Positions 1-12,167 of a stretch of DNA of 64,000 bases are shown piece by piece; positions within the stretch are counted from its first letter, which is position 1, and the number at the start of each line of letters is the position of its first letter. The notes beneath the pieces are model-generated. The model ran no database searches. It saw only the letters and a list, made by a program, of their open reading frames with translations, and had not been told where the DNA came from. The translations under genes and the position numbers were made by a program. This stretch comes from Nemopilema nomurai (lineage: Eukaryota; Cnidaria; Scyphozoa; Rhizostomeae; Rhizostomatidae): NCBI GenBank assembly GCA_003864495.1, contig ML133394.1:1-64000 (forward strand), read 5' to 3'.

Positions 1-62
1 TTTTGGCTTAGTAAAAAGTTATTCGTGGCTAGACACTATTAAATAAGAATAGATACAAACCT

Positions 63-3000
63 TTAAAACCCCCAAGTCAATCTTTGGACATGATCTGCTT
101 TCCGTTTTGTTGGCTTTATCAAGCCAAGCAGTTGCATTTCTGAGACGCTTTGAAAGAATCGTGCCCTGGTTATTTGATAAGGAAAAATCTGAAACATGTT
201 TTCACCTTTCGACTCACATTCGAATCTGAGCTTGGCCTATATTGCGCAAAGATTTCGGCCTACCAACATGTCAGTTTTTCAAAAACATTTTGAAGACATT
301 TTTGCGTTTGCTAAAACGTTTTGTGTTGATAATAGATGAGAGAATGCTGGAAAAGATACTGCAAGCTTTCATCTTCCGCCTGTCGCTTCTTTGAGTCTTT
401 TCGGCTAACAGGCGAGGGGGCAACAACGGCGACAAAGGCCTACAAAATGAGAGTAACATGGTAGCTGTGCAATGCTGGAAAATAAACATTACCAAGAAAA
501 GCATTAGCAACGAACCGCAGCAATATACAAATTGGCTGGCGCTAGAATTAATCGCGGCTACGTGTGTAGGTTCCATTCACCTGCATCCAGTCGTACAGAT
601 TGATCATTCTGCCACATTCCAAGTGAATCTTGTAGACGATGCTCAAGTCTGGCAAGGAATCTTGGATACTCTCCGCGTCAATATGGCAACATTTGCACTG
701 GAAATGAAAGGCAATTAAATAGTCTCTCCTACTATTTTGGATATTTTCATTGATTAAAATAGAGTCTTTCAAGGGACTATCAAGACTTAACATGTCACAC
801 GTCCAATGGAGATCATTACAACCGCAGTCATTGTAACCACTGCCCCATCGCTACTGGCCACGCCCAAACGCTCCTGGCCACGCCCCATCGCTCCTCGCCA
901 CGCCCAAACGCTCCTGGCCACGCCCCATCGCTCCTCGCCACGCCCAAACGCTCCTGGCCACGCCCAAAATTACGTGAAATAACAGTTGAATTTCCTACAA
1001 CCTCTGCAGACATTGGCTACTTGTACCAATCCAAACAAAAATTAGTGCGAATTGATTTAATAGCTGCTAGCATCGACTTTCTAAATAATCAAAAAGATTT
1101 TTTCCGGTTAGATCCCTGGATCAACAATACTCGTACTTAATAACAAGTAACCAGCAATAGCTTTGATCAGTCCTTAAAAATTCCTTTCAATCATTCCTTC
1201 AACTAACTCTATTACATGGGTAATTCCATGTTAACCCAACAAGGTATTGACACCCACCATCTTCGAGATTTTCTTTATTTTCATTTTCCAAATAAATCTA
1301 CTTTAGAAATATAGCTTCCAAAAGTTTCATGTCAATATCTTCTATATTTGCTGATATTTCGCAATTTCAAATTTAACCATTTTTAGGTAAAACCACTGAT
1401 TGGTAATTTGGAAGGCCGGCTCTCTCCGTTGAAATCTGCGTTATATTTATAATCTTCGTTATTAATTTTGGATAGAATGTGCATAAGCGTCACCTGAAGG
1501 TACATATGAGGCTTCCGCAGAGCATTTTGCACCGAAAGCCGCGGGGCTGGGTTGATGTGCTATTGATAAAAAAAGAAATTTGGCGTTGAAAACAAAGTCG
1601 CTAGCTCAAAGAAAAGCTAACAAATTAGACATTCGTGCCTTTTTTTGAAGACTAACAAGTAATCGTATCAAGGTAAGTCGAGTTAGGAACGAAAGAATGT
1701 CATATCTGACAGCAATGAAAGAGAATTGAATGGAGAAAACAAATAGTGAAATTTCCAGAAATACGTACAGGCACAATCGACTCCTTGGTATCAAAAATGA
1801 AGATTTCGTGAAGGGGGAGTAGCATGGGACATTTCAGGTACTTCCTGCAATATCATGTTCAAAGACATGAATAAAGGGTTTGAAAAGAAATATTTTGGAG
1901 GGAATTTTATGCAATGACAGGATTACATTACAACACATTACAAAACAAAAAACTGCCAGTCAAATACTGCGAAATGAAAAATTGAGTAACACACTAGTAA
2001 GGTCTTCACGCAAGACAATATTCAGATTTATCGACTAGTTTTATTTTTGGGTACTATCGTTGCAAAACTTATGAAAAGATTGTTAAAAGAACCGATAATA
2101 TGACCAATCAATAAACTGCATCATTAGTTAACTTTAAAAAAATTAAACCACTGATATTTTTGGGTATAATAAAGCTTTAGTTTTGGAGATGTATCTTATT
2201 CCATATTTGTGATGATCAATCTCAGTAAAGGTTCTGGTAGAAGCAAATTAGTCGGTCCCAACGTTAGATCGAATTATTTTCTGATCCGGGCAATTTTCAT
2301 CTTCAGATTTGGCAAAAATGGATCATAGAATTGGATTTTTCATTGTGAAGTAAGTCTGTGCCGAAAATTTTAACGTGTTTGGGTCCTCAGAGGGCCAATG
2401 AATCCATTTTGAAAATTTAGCTTTTCCTATTCATTTCAATAGAATTTGCTGCGGAAATTTTTTCACTGCTGCAGCAAATTAGGGTAAAATTTCAAGAATT
2501 ATCTAAATATTCAACACAAAGTAGCCCGTGAACAAAGCGTCCAAACAACATTAATCTTTCAGTATAAACTAATTTAGAGATGAAGACTTCAATTCTGATG
2601 TTCATTTTCGGGAAAGATCTATAGGTAGCGAGATACAAAATCGATGACGCCAACCCGGATCGGAGATGGCTTTAACTAGGATGTAACCCTGACCGGAGCA
2701 AACAGAAGCTTAAGCTGGCATACCCGTTCTCACCATAGAGACTGTGATAATACTGAAGGCATACCTGAAAACAGAATCCCAACAATCGATGGCTTGGTTC
2801 CGTAAACTATCGTATGGTGTAGCTTTTCTCTCTTTCACTGCTTGCCGCATACGCTTAAAGAAAATAGGCCCCCTTTTATTTTCCTCCGCAGGAATGAGAA
2901 CGCACAGCACAGAGTGTTTTCAGCATACAATTATTGAAGAGCAGGGTGTTATTGATATGAACTGGAAGTTGAAAAACAAAGTAGGCTTCAGATGTTGTTT

Positions 3001-3710
3001 GTTTTATCTTGCTTGCCTTACGCCAGCATCAACTGGTCACAAAGCATGGTACAGGTACACTTCCCAGATCCTATGTAATTGACATTAAAGCATGTTACCT
3101 CTTGTAATTCAAATCTGTTCTTGTAAACTGGCATTTTCTCTGGAGCCTTAGGTGTAGCACTGGTTTCTTCAATATTCTGACTATTGAAGCCTGGGGAAAG
3201 AGGAATCAAAACAGTGGCTGATAAGAAACACACTATCCAAGCAACGCAATAATCGGCTACGCCTCAGTACTGCCTACGTAAGGGAAAGCATTTATTATAT
3301 GTACATCATTTTTTAGGGTTTTCCAAATCCTTCCCTGACATTAATTTTATGTATTTCAAAACAACAGTGGTGCAGGATGGGGGTGAAATGAGACAGTTTT
3401 CTAAAACAACCAGGGGATGGAAAATGACTCATATACCTCGCATTTTACCATAAACAAACTGCGTTTGCAAAAAGGGCTAGCAGAAGATATGTATTAAGAT
3501 CACGCTTTACAAGAAAGAAAAACAAAAGAAAACATAAAATTGATTTTTGACTTGAAAATTAGATAATTGGGTGCCTATCATAAAGAAGACGGTTTGTAAT
3601 CACAGAGATTACCGTTCCAGGCCAAGCGAAATCACTTACTATCAAGCTTATTGAATTTGTCAATCAGTTCTTCGAGGGCAGGAAGATCTTCGTCAAAGCA
3701 AGCACACAAC
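63..3710 (-). CDS. ORC3: ORC3 C-terminal exons: winged-helix region and stop
   Basis: Exon 3640-3710 gives [16 protein letters not shown]. Exon 3099-3190 gives [13 protein letters not shown]. Exon 2765-2853 gives [18 protein letters not shown] and DCWDSVFR. Exon 1769-1844 gives [11 protein letters not shown], the human QPLHEVVYFS. Exon 1494-1559 gives [20 protein letters not shown], the human NAAPRIALHTALNNPYYY. Exon 581-697 gives [19 protein letters not shown], a very close match to human DICIAYKLHLECSRLINLV. Exon 360-439 begins AFVAVV, as human AFATVV. The last exon (63-165) begins [17 protein letters not shown] and ends RLTWGF with stop TAA at 63-65. All phases agree. This part corresponds to the C-terminal winged-helix domain (Pfam-type ORC_WH_C). 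Confidence 0.93.
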
Positions 3711-6700
3711 CTAAAAGTTGAAACAAATTCACATCAATAAGATTAGATATGATGATAATTGGTGACGTCATGCCCGAAATGACACCTTGTTCTGTCTGAT
3801 AAAATGCGTTACTCTTTCCACAGCCTGAAAACAGCGAGACTGACCTTATCATCTTGCACTATACATGCAAAGCATTAATTAAGTGCAAAAGTTCCACTGT
3901 ATCAAAATACACAATCCGTGGAAATCAGCCACCGTTCATTGTTAAAAGTTTCACGCAAAAGTCATTATTAAAACCAGCTCAACTATTTTCGAGTAAAACC
4001 AGAGCAACATTTGATAGAGTTTGTTGAAAAAACATTTATCATGCTTCTGGTAAAAATTTGGAACTACCAAAAATCCTCGAATTGGCCCCCCCTCGAAAAA
4101 GCCCCCCCCCCCCTCGAAAAAGCCCCCCACTCGAATAAGCCCCCACCCTAGAACTACAAATTTTCAATAAGCCCCCCTCGAATAAGCCCCCCTCGAATAA
4201 GCCCCCCCTCGAATAAGCCCCTTCTCGAATAAGCCCCCCTCGATTTGTTGATTTTTGACTCCCGAGGCTGCCTTTGGCATTTTAGTGAATTACCACAAAA
4301 ATTTATATTTTTGTTAATAATTTAATCTTTTATATTACGAAAAGAAAGAAATTTCAAAAATTATATTTTTAGTGGCATGTTCCAAAAATTTTTATAAGCC
4401 CCCCCCCTCGAATAAGCCCCCCTCTCGAATAAGCCCCCATCCAAAAATTTTAAAATATAAATAAGCCCCCAGGGGGCTAATTCGAGGCTTTACGGTATTG
4501 TATCTTTTTGCCTCTCACAGTGAGGAAGAATCTTGAGCTGCATGAAAAGAAGGAAAACAACAACTGACAAAAGCCATAACGAAAAACCAGCTTTGGTGAG
4601 AATGTATTTGCAATTTAGACTCGTTTTATTAGACGATCGCATATATTAGACGATATTTTGTGAATAAGATTTGACCGTTGCAGGATTGTATTTCACCAAA
4701 TTCTAAATGCTCAGGCAAAACATATCAACACACTATGAGCCATGTAATTCTAACCTCTAGGGTAATCAAAATCTTAGTATTCGAAAAATGAGTATACGGT
4801 ACATATTTTTTTCTAATTGGACGAAACACCTTTTTTCCTTTTTCTCAAAGATTACGTTGCAATGTTCTTTAAGGCATTCGGGATATCCGAAACATTGGCA
4901 TATCAGAGACATCTTAAACCAGCTGATCTCACATAGCAAAACATTTTTTATAGGATGAATAATAAATAACTTTAAACTGCCAACTACAGTCAAAGTCAAA
5001 ATAACACATGGTTTTGTAGAAGTCACCAAATGACTTTGTTTAGGTAATCACATGACATATTTTCCAAATTCAAATTTTAAGAAGGCAATAAGTCTTGGTG
5101 CTCACAGAGATTGATTCAAAGCCTTTCTAGCTTACAACTTTCCTTTAATTCATATCAACAGACTCTTCAGTACTGTAGTAGGTCGTGAGCATCGCAGGAG
5201 TAGAAGCAAATTATTTCTAAGACTGGTACAAAGATTTGTGGTGAGTGGTAAACTTTTTTTTACATCAGTGAAGATATCTTGTGCTTTCTGTAGCATCTTT
5301 TGCAATGCCTGACTAATCTTTTCGCACCAGTTTTCGATGAAATACCAAGGAGAGCAGGGTCAACATTTTAAATAGTCGAATTCTAGTTTTGGCATCAGGC
5401 GACTTCAAGATCTTCACAGCCAGGAAAATACATCATAAATACATCATAAAATACATGCAGTTTCGTTGAAGCGTATCGAGAGCTTTAATTGGTGGTATCT
5501 CTTGTCAGCATTCCAACGATTGCAACGAAAGTTACATTGTGTTAAACTGACCAAATGCTACTATAAACAAAACTTTTGTCAAACAATTACAGCATCAAAC
5601 GAAAAACGGTATCGAAGACTTGATTACTGATAGAAGAGCACAGAACATGGATATAAAAAACCCAAATGAAACGTACTTATTCTCCGCCATTGCGTTTCCT
5701 AGTATCTTGCAGCATTCTTCCAAAAGAGGTAGTAGATCACCCTTTGATGTCTGCCTTGAAGATAACAAAATGGCGATGGTAAAAAGCTGGTGAAACGAAA
5801 ACATCTGGCGAAGATTATCTTTATGTTCATAGTCTGATATTCTTATTTGATGGTCACACAGCCAAGTCCTGAAAGTTAGCTGTTATTTCAACCACTTTTG
5901 ACTTCAAAGCCAAATTGAGTCAACAATGAAATAGAGAACTTTTTCCACTGATAAGAGAACGATATTTCACAGGTATAAACGAAGTTGATGCTTACTGCAC
6001 GTATATAGCATTTGAGAGAGCATATACACAAGTTTAAAAAATACTTTTCATGGGAGGGGCATAGTTGTAAAAGAATAATGAATGGAAAGTGGATTTAATT
6101 TAGGGCCGCAAACTTAATCGAAAGTTGTGAATATCTTTGAAACTAAACAGTTCTGTTGGCAACCAATACAAGATTGCACGATGAAATTAGCTTAGAAAAT
6201 TTATAAAAATTAGCTAAAGAAAAATTGTCTTTTTGCTTCAAAATAAACAAGAAGATAAGTTTGAAGAAAAACTGAAATTATCCAGCCCCAAAAGACTGTC
6301 TTACTTGAGCAGTGCAATTGAAGAGTGGTATTGATCTTTCTTGACAATTTCACATTTCATACATAACTCATAGACGTCTTTAATCTTTAAACAAATAGAA
6401 TCCATTTCAGTTAAAAAAGAATTATTAATCGGCTAACACTGTCCATAGTTGCAAAAAAGCAAGCTTTGACGATAAAAGCAGACTGTATTGTGAGATATAA
6501 ACCTAGGCACCACATGGAAGAAATTTAATGTAGATAGAACAAAACTGAGATTAAAAAAGAAAATAATTTTCATGGAGCAGCGAATGGCATATAAAACCGT
6601 AAACTGTTCAAAATCATGCTCAGCAAAATAATCACAAAAATAGCAGTTGCTAAATATTTCTTATCCTGAACCTCTGTGTTATTCATTTTTAATCCTGTTT

Positions 6701-9700
6701 TGGTTGCAAAATCACTTACTTATATTTCGATCGAATTGTATATTTAAGGTTTCATGGAAATGAAGAAAAAATACATTGACATCAGATACATACTCTCTTT
6801 CCAAAAGGTGCTGCTGGAAGTTTGGAGGACAAGTTGTGCAAGCATTTGAGGATTGGAAACAAGGTTGCCATAGTGCTCTTAAAATCACCGATCATTTTCT
6901 TTGCAGCTTGCTAAAACAAACATTAAAGGTAATTACAAAGCATATCGGATCCTCGTCGATAATTGTCATTAAAGAAATAGAACATCAACCTGGAAAATTT
7001 CAATGTGTAAACGACGAAGAGCTTTAATTTATGACAAATGTATCATTCTACAATTGCTTTCAGAAAATTTATATGAATTAGAAATACACACATGGCTCAT
7101 ATACAAAAGACTTGTTACTGGTTTTTTTGAAAGACCACAAAATTTGCCAACAGATTATAATACCTTAATATACGAAATGTCTTCTAGAAGTCTCTGCTGC
7201 TCATGGAGCGATTTTCGGTCCTGAAAACTAGGAGAAAGTTTGCCTTTTAAATACAAGCCTTTTAAATACAAGACTGAATCAAAAATTACATCCAATAAAA
7301 CAACATGCAAGATACACATATATACCAGCTTCGATTCACAATTAATGATATATTTCTGACTGTGTTAAATACCTGCGGTAAGATGGCAGGTTAATTAAAT
7401 ATGAGATGTGGTCTCTGGGCAAAGAATCAATGGCAGCCTCATGCATCTTGTCGTTGCTGTTGCAAAAGATGCTCAAAGGGTTGCTGTAGAAGTGCTCCAA
7501 CATGGCAAACTGAAAAATAACATGACACGAAAGTTGACAAAGATATGACAGACATTTGACTGTCACAAGTATCAGTTATCCAATCTAATGATAACAAGTT
7601 AGTTGTCAAATTATCATAACCCAATACTCCCTAGCTCCTTTTTAACAAAAATGGTTATTTAGAAATGTTATGTACTCGTTTTGTTTCACTTATTCTCCAG
7701 TTTGGAGCCAAAAAGATATTGTACTTATATATTAGGATAAATGCCAAAATTTGAAAATAAGAGGTCATCAAAATGATACAAAACGTTGATGTGTTTTAGG
7801 AGCCAGTTTGCATAGAAATTCAATGAATGTGAAAATTGACACATTTCAAAAATTGGCTGGTTTGTGTTAAAAGACTTGTTTGCTAGATTAAAATTTTGAT
7901 GCACAATACCTGCACAGCGCTAGCAAAACTGTGAATAGAGAAGTCCTGGCATAAGAATTTGTCATACAAGGCATGCAGTAGTCTGGGACCCAAGTGGAAC
8001 GGATGATGGGAAGTGATGAAAACCTACAAAGACAAGAACACAGAAAGGTCAAATTTTTGTTTTTTCAATACTGTCTAAACAACAAGCAATGCTTGGTGAA
8101 TGCTTTAAGCCTGGTTTCCATAATATAACTTTAAGTGATGCTGATATCTCTGATCCAAGGCCTTCTTGGGAGCTTTTTGGCAGATAAGTTATCAAAACAG
8201 CAGTTGCAAACAACAAGGACTTCTTGATACTAATGCAAGGTGCACTTCTAACTAACATTTGATGGGGGTTCAAGGAAAAATGATGTTCAAAAAAAGGCAT
8301 TGATTCTGGGTTCAGGGAATTTTATTGTCAGCTCTAAGAATCAGAACATGTGAAATTTTCTTTCACACATTTGGTTATTTCTTTGGTCTTGTACTTTCCA
8401 ATACTTATTCTATAAAACTTATATCTTTTATATATTATATCTTACGTCACTGACCAAAAAAAACTGAACTTGATTCTACTTTTGCAAGGCACAGCCAAGA
8501 CCTCAAGGAAAACATTGTGGCAGCCATTCCAATGCGTTGCCAACGCATAAAAGTTACATGGAAACCAGGCTTTAAAGACAAATGCGTAAAAGAAGAACTA
8601 GCAAGAGCTTTTAGTCCTTGATATTTGCAGTCGACTTTTGAGCTTTTTCTACTAAATCTAAAACTCTTTGCCTTTCAGGCTCATCTCACTTCAGTTTCTC
8701 TGATGACGACATCACCATGACAACCTTAGCTTTGAGAACACTTGGAACATTTGACTTTGAACCAATGACATATTCATGTAATAGCAATTGTTATTTTAAA
8801 CTTGGTATGTGCTTATGTGCTTAGTGGTAACAAAATACAGCCTCCAGAGCTGTAATAACAAACCTTGTTTAGAATTTCATGCAGGCACTCTAAAGATGGT
8901 TCTGCTTGGAACTTTTCAATGGAAAGGTGGGTAGAGACTGAATGGGGCAAAGAGTTATGCACTGCATTGATAGTTGTTGCCAATGAAAATACCAACACAA
9001 TTGGTAAATCCTCAATGTACTCACTGTTGGGAGAAGAATTCAACTCTTAGGTAATAAAATTAAGGCATGAGAGGCAAAAGAAAAATTGGGGTTTTATGTT
9101 TCATGAAATTAGGATTATAAGGTAAATGAAAAATAATGCACAGCCATTATAGGTTAGCCTTCAGCCTTCAATGCTTTATTAGCCCAAAAATGAGCCAAAG
9201 TAAGAAAAAGATTTTCCAGTAATGCAAAAGCCAACACTCTTCCCTCTAGCTATACATCTAAGCAACACTCCAAAGAGGTTCTGTTTTCAGAAATATCACA
9301 TTTGCAGAAATAATGTCATATAAAAATTAAATGATTAAAATAACCTTGCAATAAGAATGAAGTCTTGTAGCACTGATTTATGGAACCCCTCAAAGTCTTC
9401 AAAAATGATGACAATTGGCTTTTGACCTAAAAACATAATTTTTATTGAGGTTTAAATTGATAAAAAACTGCCTGCAGAGTATCATAAAAAATTAACTGAA
9501 AATATGCTATGTAGGTTCACAATTAAGTTTAACACCTATTCCTTTTACTTCTTTATCATCTTGACCATATCAAAAGTATTGTTTCCATGTTTATATTTAT
9601 GCTTATCTTGACTTACCAATGACAATTTGGGGCATATGAAAACAGATACTTTATTCAAAACCAAAACAAAGCATAATTTTCCCTTAACTTATTCCTATTC

Positions 9701-12167
9701 TGCAGCATCAAAAATTAGACTATGTATACCTGGTTCAGAGGCTGATACTCTAAGAAACCAAGACTTCAGCTCCTTAAATGTAAACCGCTTTTTCTTTCCC
9801 ATTTCCTCAAAAAAGCTTTTATCATGATTTTCTTGAACATCACTTCCCTGCAACCAATAATTCCCAATGCAACATTCATTATTAATAAATAGTAGAAAAT
9901 AAAGATTGAAAATATATGGCAAGCCAATACAAAGTAGCAACATAAAAGTAGCAGCCAAACCATTCATTCTAAAAAAACAAAAATTTTCTTATACCTCTTC
10001 ATCAGTTGTTATGAGTTGCGTCATGACCTCTTTGATCATGAGTTTTAAATCTGTTGATAAAAATTCTCACACTAAAATTGGACAAATATATTTTAGAAAT
10101 TTAAAGAGTAGGTAGCATTCAACTTTGACAAGAATTAGTCCAAAGGAAATCAAGAAATACAAACAAATGGAACAATACATTGTATTACTTGGAAGAGATC
10201 AAGCTTCACTTACTAGAACAATCTTTTGAATGAAGAAGAGCAACATGAGGTGTTATGTCTTTCAAGATGCTTGAGGTTATTTGTTGAAATATTATATCAT
10301 GATCTGGCATGTTCACTCCTAAACAGGACAAAGACAAAATAGAAAATAATTTTATGAGAGACCAAAATTTTCATGATGCACAATATTTAACTGTACCAAT
10401 AGAAAAATACATACAAACAAACATAAAAACTAAGAAATCATCTTTCTGACTTATGGCTACCACTTTAAATAATTTTTTAATTAACACTATTTGTGTCGTC
10501 TTTTTGAAACCCAATATTTAAAAAATTACCTGAACTTATGTGAAAGTTATACAAGCAAAAGACATTTTTCAAAGAGCAAAATACACAGAGTAATCCTTAA
10601 TCTTCAAAGTACAATGGCATAAAACACATGTAGCAAATACAGCTTAGATATACAGTAGTTTGATAAACAAATCAATAACCTGTCAAAAGAGCAGCAGTGG
10701 GTAACTCTTTCCATTGACCATTTTTATTCATTGGGGAATAGCTTTCTTTTATATATGAAAGCAAGTCATCAAAAATCTTCTTGTTTGCTGATACTTGAAT
10801 GCTCTTGAAAAGACAATGAAAACTAGCATTACTATACAAAAATCTACAATAATGTAAATTTTCATTAACCATATGTCTGATTAACTTGATACATAACCAA
10901 AAAAATTCAGCCAGCCACAAGCACAACATTATCATATAAATAACAGCAAATATATATATTAAAACTTTCTTACTAAGTATGAAAATTAAATTTATGTAAA
11001 AATCATAATTAGAATACCTAAATTAAGGGACTGAAATTATGTCACTGTTTACATATTCACAAATTTTGCTAACAATACATACTTCAAGCTTTTCGGAAAT
11101 TTCCACCCAACATTCTCTGAAACATGTATACCTCAGTAAAGCTTGTTGAGAATTTTCACCCTTCAGCAAAGGAAACTGGTCCTCTAAAGAAAGGGAATTT
11201 ATATCTAGAAATTAGTAATATGTAGTAACCATATCTTAGTTATGATATGCAAACTCTCTAGGGGTTTTCAAGGACAACTGATCATCTGTTGATAAATCTG
11301 CATCACTTCATATTCAAATAATTTTTGAAAAAATATTAAAAACAGATATATTCAACAGATATATAATTGGTTTTGAAATGAGGTTGCTTCAAACAAAGTT
11401 TCCTGGAGGCTTAATTTAGCCTCTACAATAGAAGAACTACCAAGAGCATATTGTAAGCAAGAATATGTCAATTTTATGATACTAAGTGAAAATTACAATC
11501 TTTGATTCCAATTTGTAAAAAGTCTTTTAAAATAACCTAACCTGTGAAATACTTTGTATTTTTCTTTAGTGACCTTCTACGACGAGATTTTGCCTTACTA
11601 CTCTTCCCGCCTTTGCTTTCATTGCAATTAAACAAAAAGCAGCCCTAAAAGAAAGGATAAACACACGAGTTAAACAGAAGATCAGGCCTACATTCAATTC
11701 ATATTATGACCAGGCTTATTTGGTAGTGGAATGCACACAAATCAGATTGGTATTGAACAGATATCACAGTATACAGAAGGTAATCTGTGCCGAAAATAAC
11801 AGAAATAAAACTTTGGACGATTACAAAATATTTGGGAAATAGTTGAATCACTTAGGATTGAAACGTGTTGTTGAGTTTTGTTGGGAAGATAACCATCTAC
11901 TTCCAAACACGAAAACGCAAAAACAAGCATGTGAAGCAGACAATAGATGACAGAAGTCGTGGGTTTATTTCTTATTAGGGGCCCAGAAGAGGGTTTGTAT
12001 GCCCCCAATGATCCCTGCACCATAAAACTGTTTGCCTCCATTATAAAAAACCTTTTGGCTTCAATACGATGTCTTAATTTATCAATCCTACGGTTATTTT
12101 TACACACAACTTGTAGCGATTGCCTAAGACTTGCCTTGGAAATCGAAACAGTCTCACTTGATGCCAT
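63..12167 (-). CDS. ORC3: Origin recognition complex subunit 3 (spliced gene)
   Basis: ORC3 is a subunit of the six-protein origin recognition complex that loads the replicative helicase on chromatin in the nucleus. Exons read 5' to 3' on the minus strand: 12135-12167, 11542-11644, 11083-11183, 10680-10803, 10214-10318, 9995-10050, 9730-9847, 9345-9426, 8864-9023, 7910-8023, 7373-7509, 7164-7227, 6794-6910, 6305-6384, 5677-5754, 5264-5312, (tentative 4512-4537), 3640-3710, 3099-3190, 2765-2853, 1769-1844, 1494-1559, 581-697, 360-439, 63-165. Phases agree throughout if the tentative exon is included, giving 746 residues against about 711 in human ORC3. Matches to the human protein run from GCFLF near the N-terminus to the C-terminal [20 protein letters not shown]. 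The start at 12167 was chosen because [11 protein letters not shown] followed by GCFLF matches the human N-terminus; an in-frame ATG at 12186-12188 would add seven residues. The gene is divergent from NUDC. The poly(A) site must lie left of the window. Confidence 0.95.
698..1493. other. ORC3 intron with GC-box-like minisatellite
   Basis: This intron separates the exons at 1494-1559 and 581-697. Its only distinctive content is the CCACGCCC tandem array at 837-965. The rest is AT-rich with no recognisable coding content. Confidence 0.8.
837..965. repeat. 20-bp tandem repeat carrying CCACGCCC
   Basis: The motif CCACGCCC recurs at exactly 20-bp steps (858, 878, 898, 918, 938, 958), with alternating unit types CCACGCCCAAACGCTCCTGG and CCACGCCCCATCGCTCCTCG, so the true period is 40 bp. 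A degenerate copy precedes it at about 837-857. The reverse complement GGGCGTGG is a Sp/KLF/EGR-type binding core (known motif class); binding here is inference. Confidence 0.9.
1845..2764. other. ORC3 intron, no further feature seen
   Basis: AT-rich intron between the exons at 2765-2853 and 1769-1844. No coding, RNA or repeat signal was found by eye. Remaining ORC3 introns are mostly 0.1-0.9 kb and likewise unremarkable. Confidence 0.7.
4065..4497. mobile_element. MITE-like or foldback element built of TCGAATAAGCCCC arrays
   Basis: Both ends carry a 26-bp terminal inverted repeat, matching at 22 of 26 positions by eye (left 4065-4090, right 4472-4497). Inside are two clusters of a short unit, TCGAATAAGCCCCCC and variants (about 4084-4241 and 4396-4470), in the same orientation, around a roughly 150-bp AT-rich unique spacer. 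No coding capacity is present. It lies in the ORC3 intron 3711-5263. I did not see a clear target-site duplication. Confidence 0.6.
4512..4537 (-). CDS. Possible 26-nt ORC3 micro-exon (uncertain)
   Basis: The exon ending at 5264 finishes in phase 0, while the next firm exon (3640-3710) can only be read if one base completes a split codon. A bridging exon of 3n+2 bases is therefore needed. The stretch 4512-4537 has a good acceptor (pyrimidine-rich tract ending TGCAG), encodes LKILPHCE plus two bases, and would end AG followed by GCAAAA, again a GC donor. It restores the frame, but no residue match supports it and the donor is weak. A different splice choice at either neighbour is possible. Confidence 0.25.
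5264..8023 (-). CDS. ORC3: ORC3 exons 10-16: central helical region
   Basis: Exon 10 (7910-8023) gives [19 protein letters not shown]. Exon 11 (7373-7509) gives [16 protein letters not shown] and INLPSYR, near-matches to human LSLLEHFYSQPLSVLC and LPSFRR. Exon 12 (7164-7227) gives [16 protein letters not shown]. Exon 13 (6794-6910) gives [19 protein letters not shown]. Exons 14-16 give a helical stretch ([54 protein letters not shown]). Exon 12 has two possible acceptors seven bases apart; only the upstream one (exon start 7227) keeps the frame. The exon 16 acceptor (AG at 5313-5314) has a poor pyrimidine tract, but frame and the ORC3 family pattern support it. Confidence 0.88.
8864..12167 (-). 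CDS. ORC3: ORC3 exons 1-9: N-terminal and AAA+-like region
   Basis: Nine exons encode the basic N-terminal extension (GCFLF, then KSRRRSLKK), a helical segment ending EISEKLE, and the conserved stretch [19 protein letters not shown] that corresponds to human REIPTAALVLGVNVTDHD. Exon 8 (9345-9426) carries [13 protein letters not shown] and VLQDFILIA, the equivalent of human VVVILKDMESF and VLQDFIIIS, a degenerate Walker-B-like strand. Exon 9 (8864-9023) carries [29 protein letters not shown] and ends HEILNK. Exon phases are 0,1,0,1,1,0,1,2,0 at the 3' ends. Exon 1 ends in AAG followed by GCAAGT, so its intron starts with GC rather than GT. Confidence 0.93.

Larger units (their letters stand above)
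3711..5263. other. ORC3 intron holding the repeat element and an unresolved junction
   Basis: About 1.55 kb between two firm exons whose phases do not match directly. It holds the inverted-terminus repeat element at 4065-4497 and the tentative micro-exon at 4512-4537. Short open frames such as 4766-5029 (minus) resemble no family I recognise. Confidence 0.6.
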
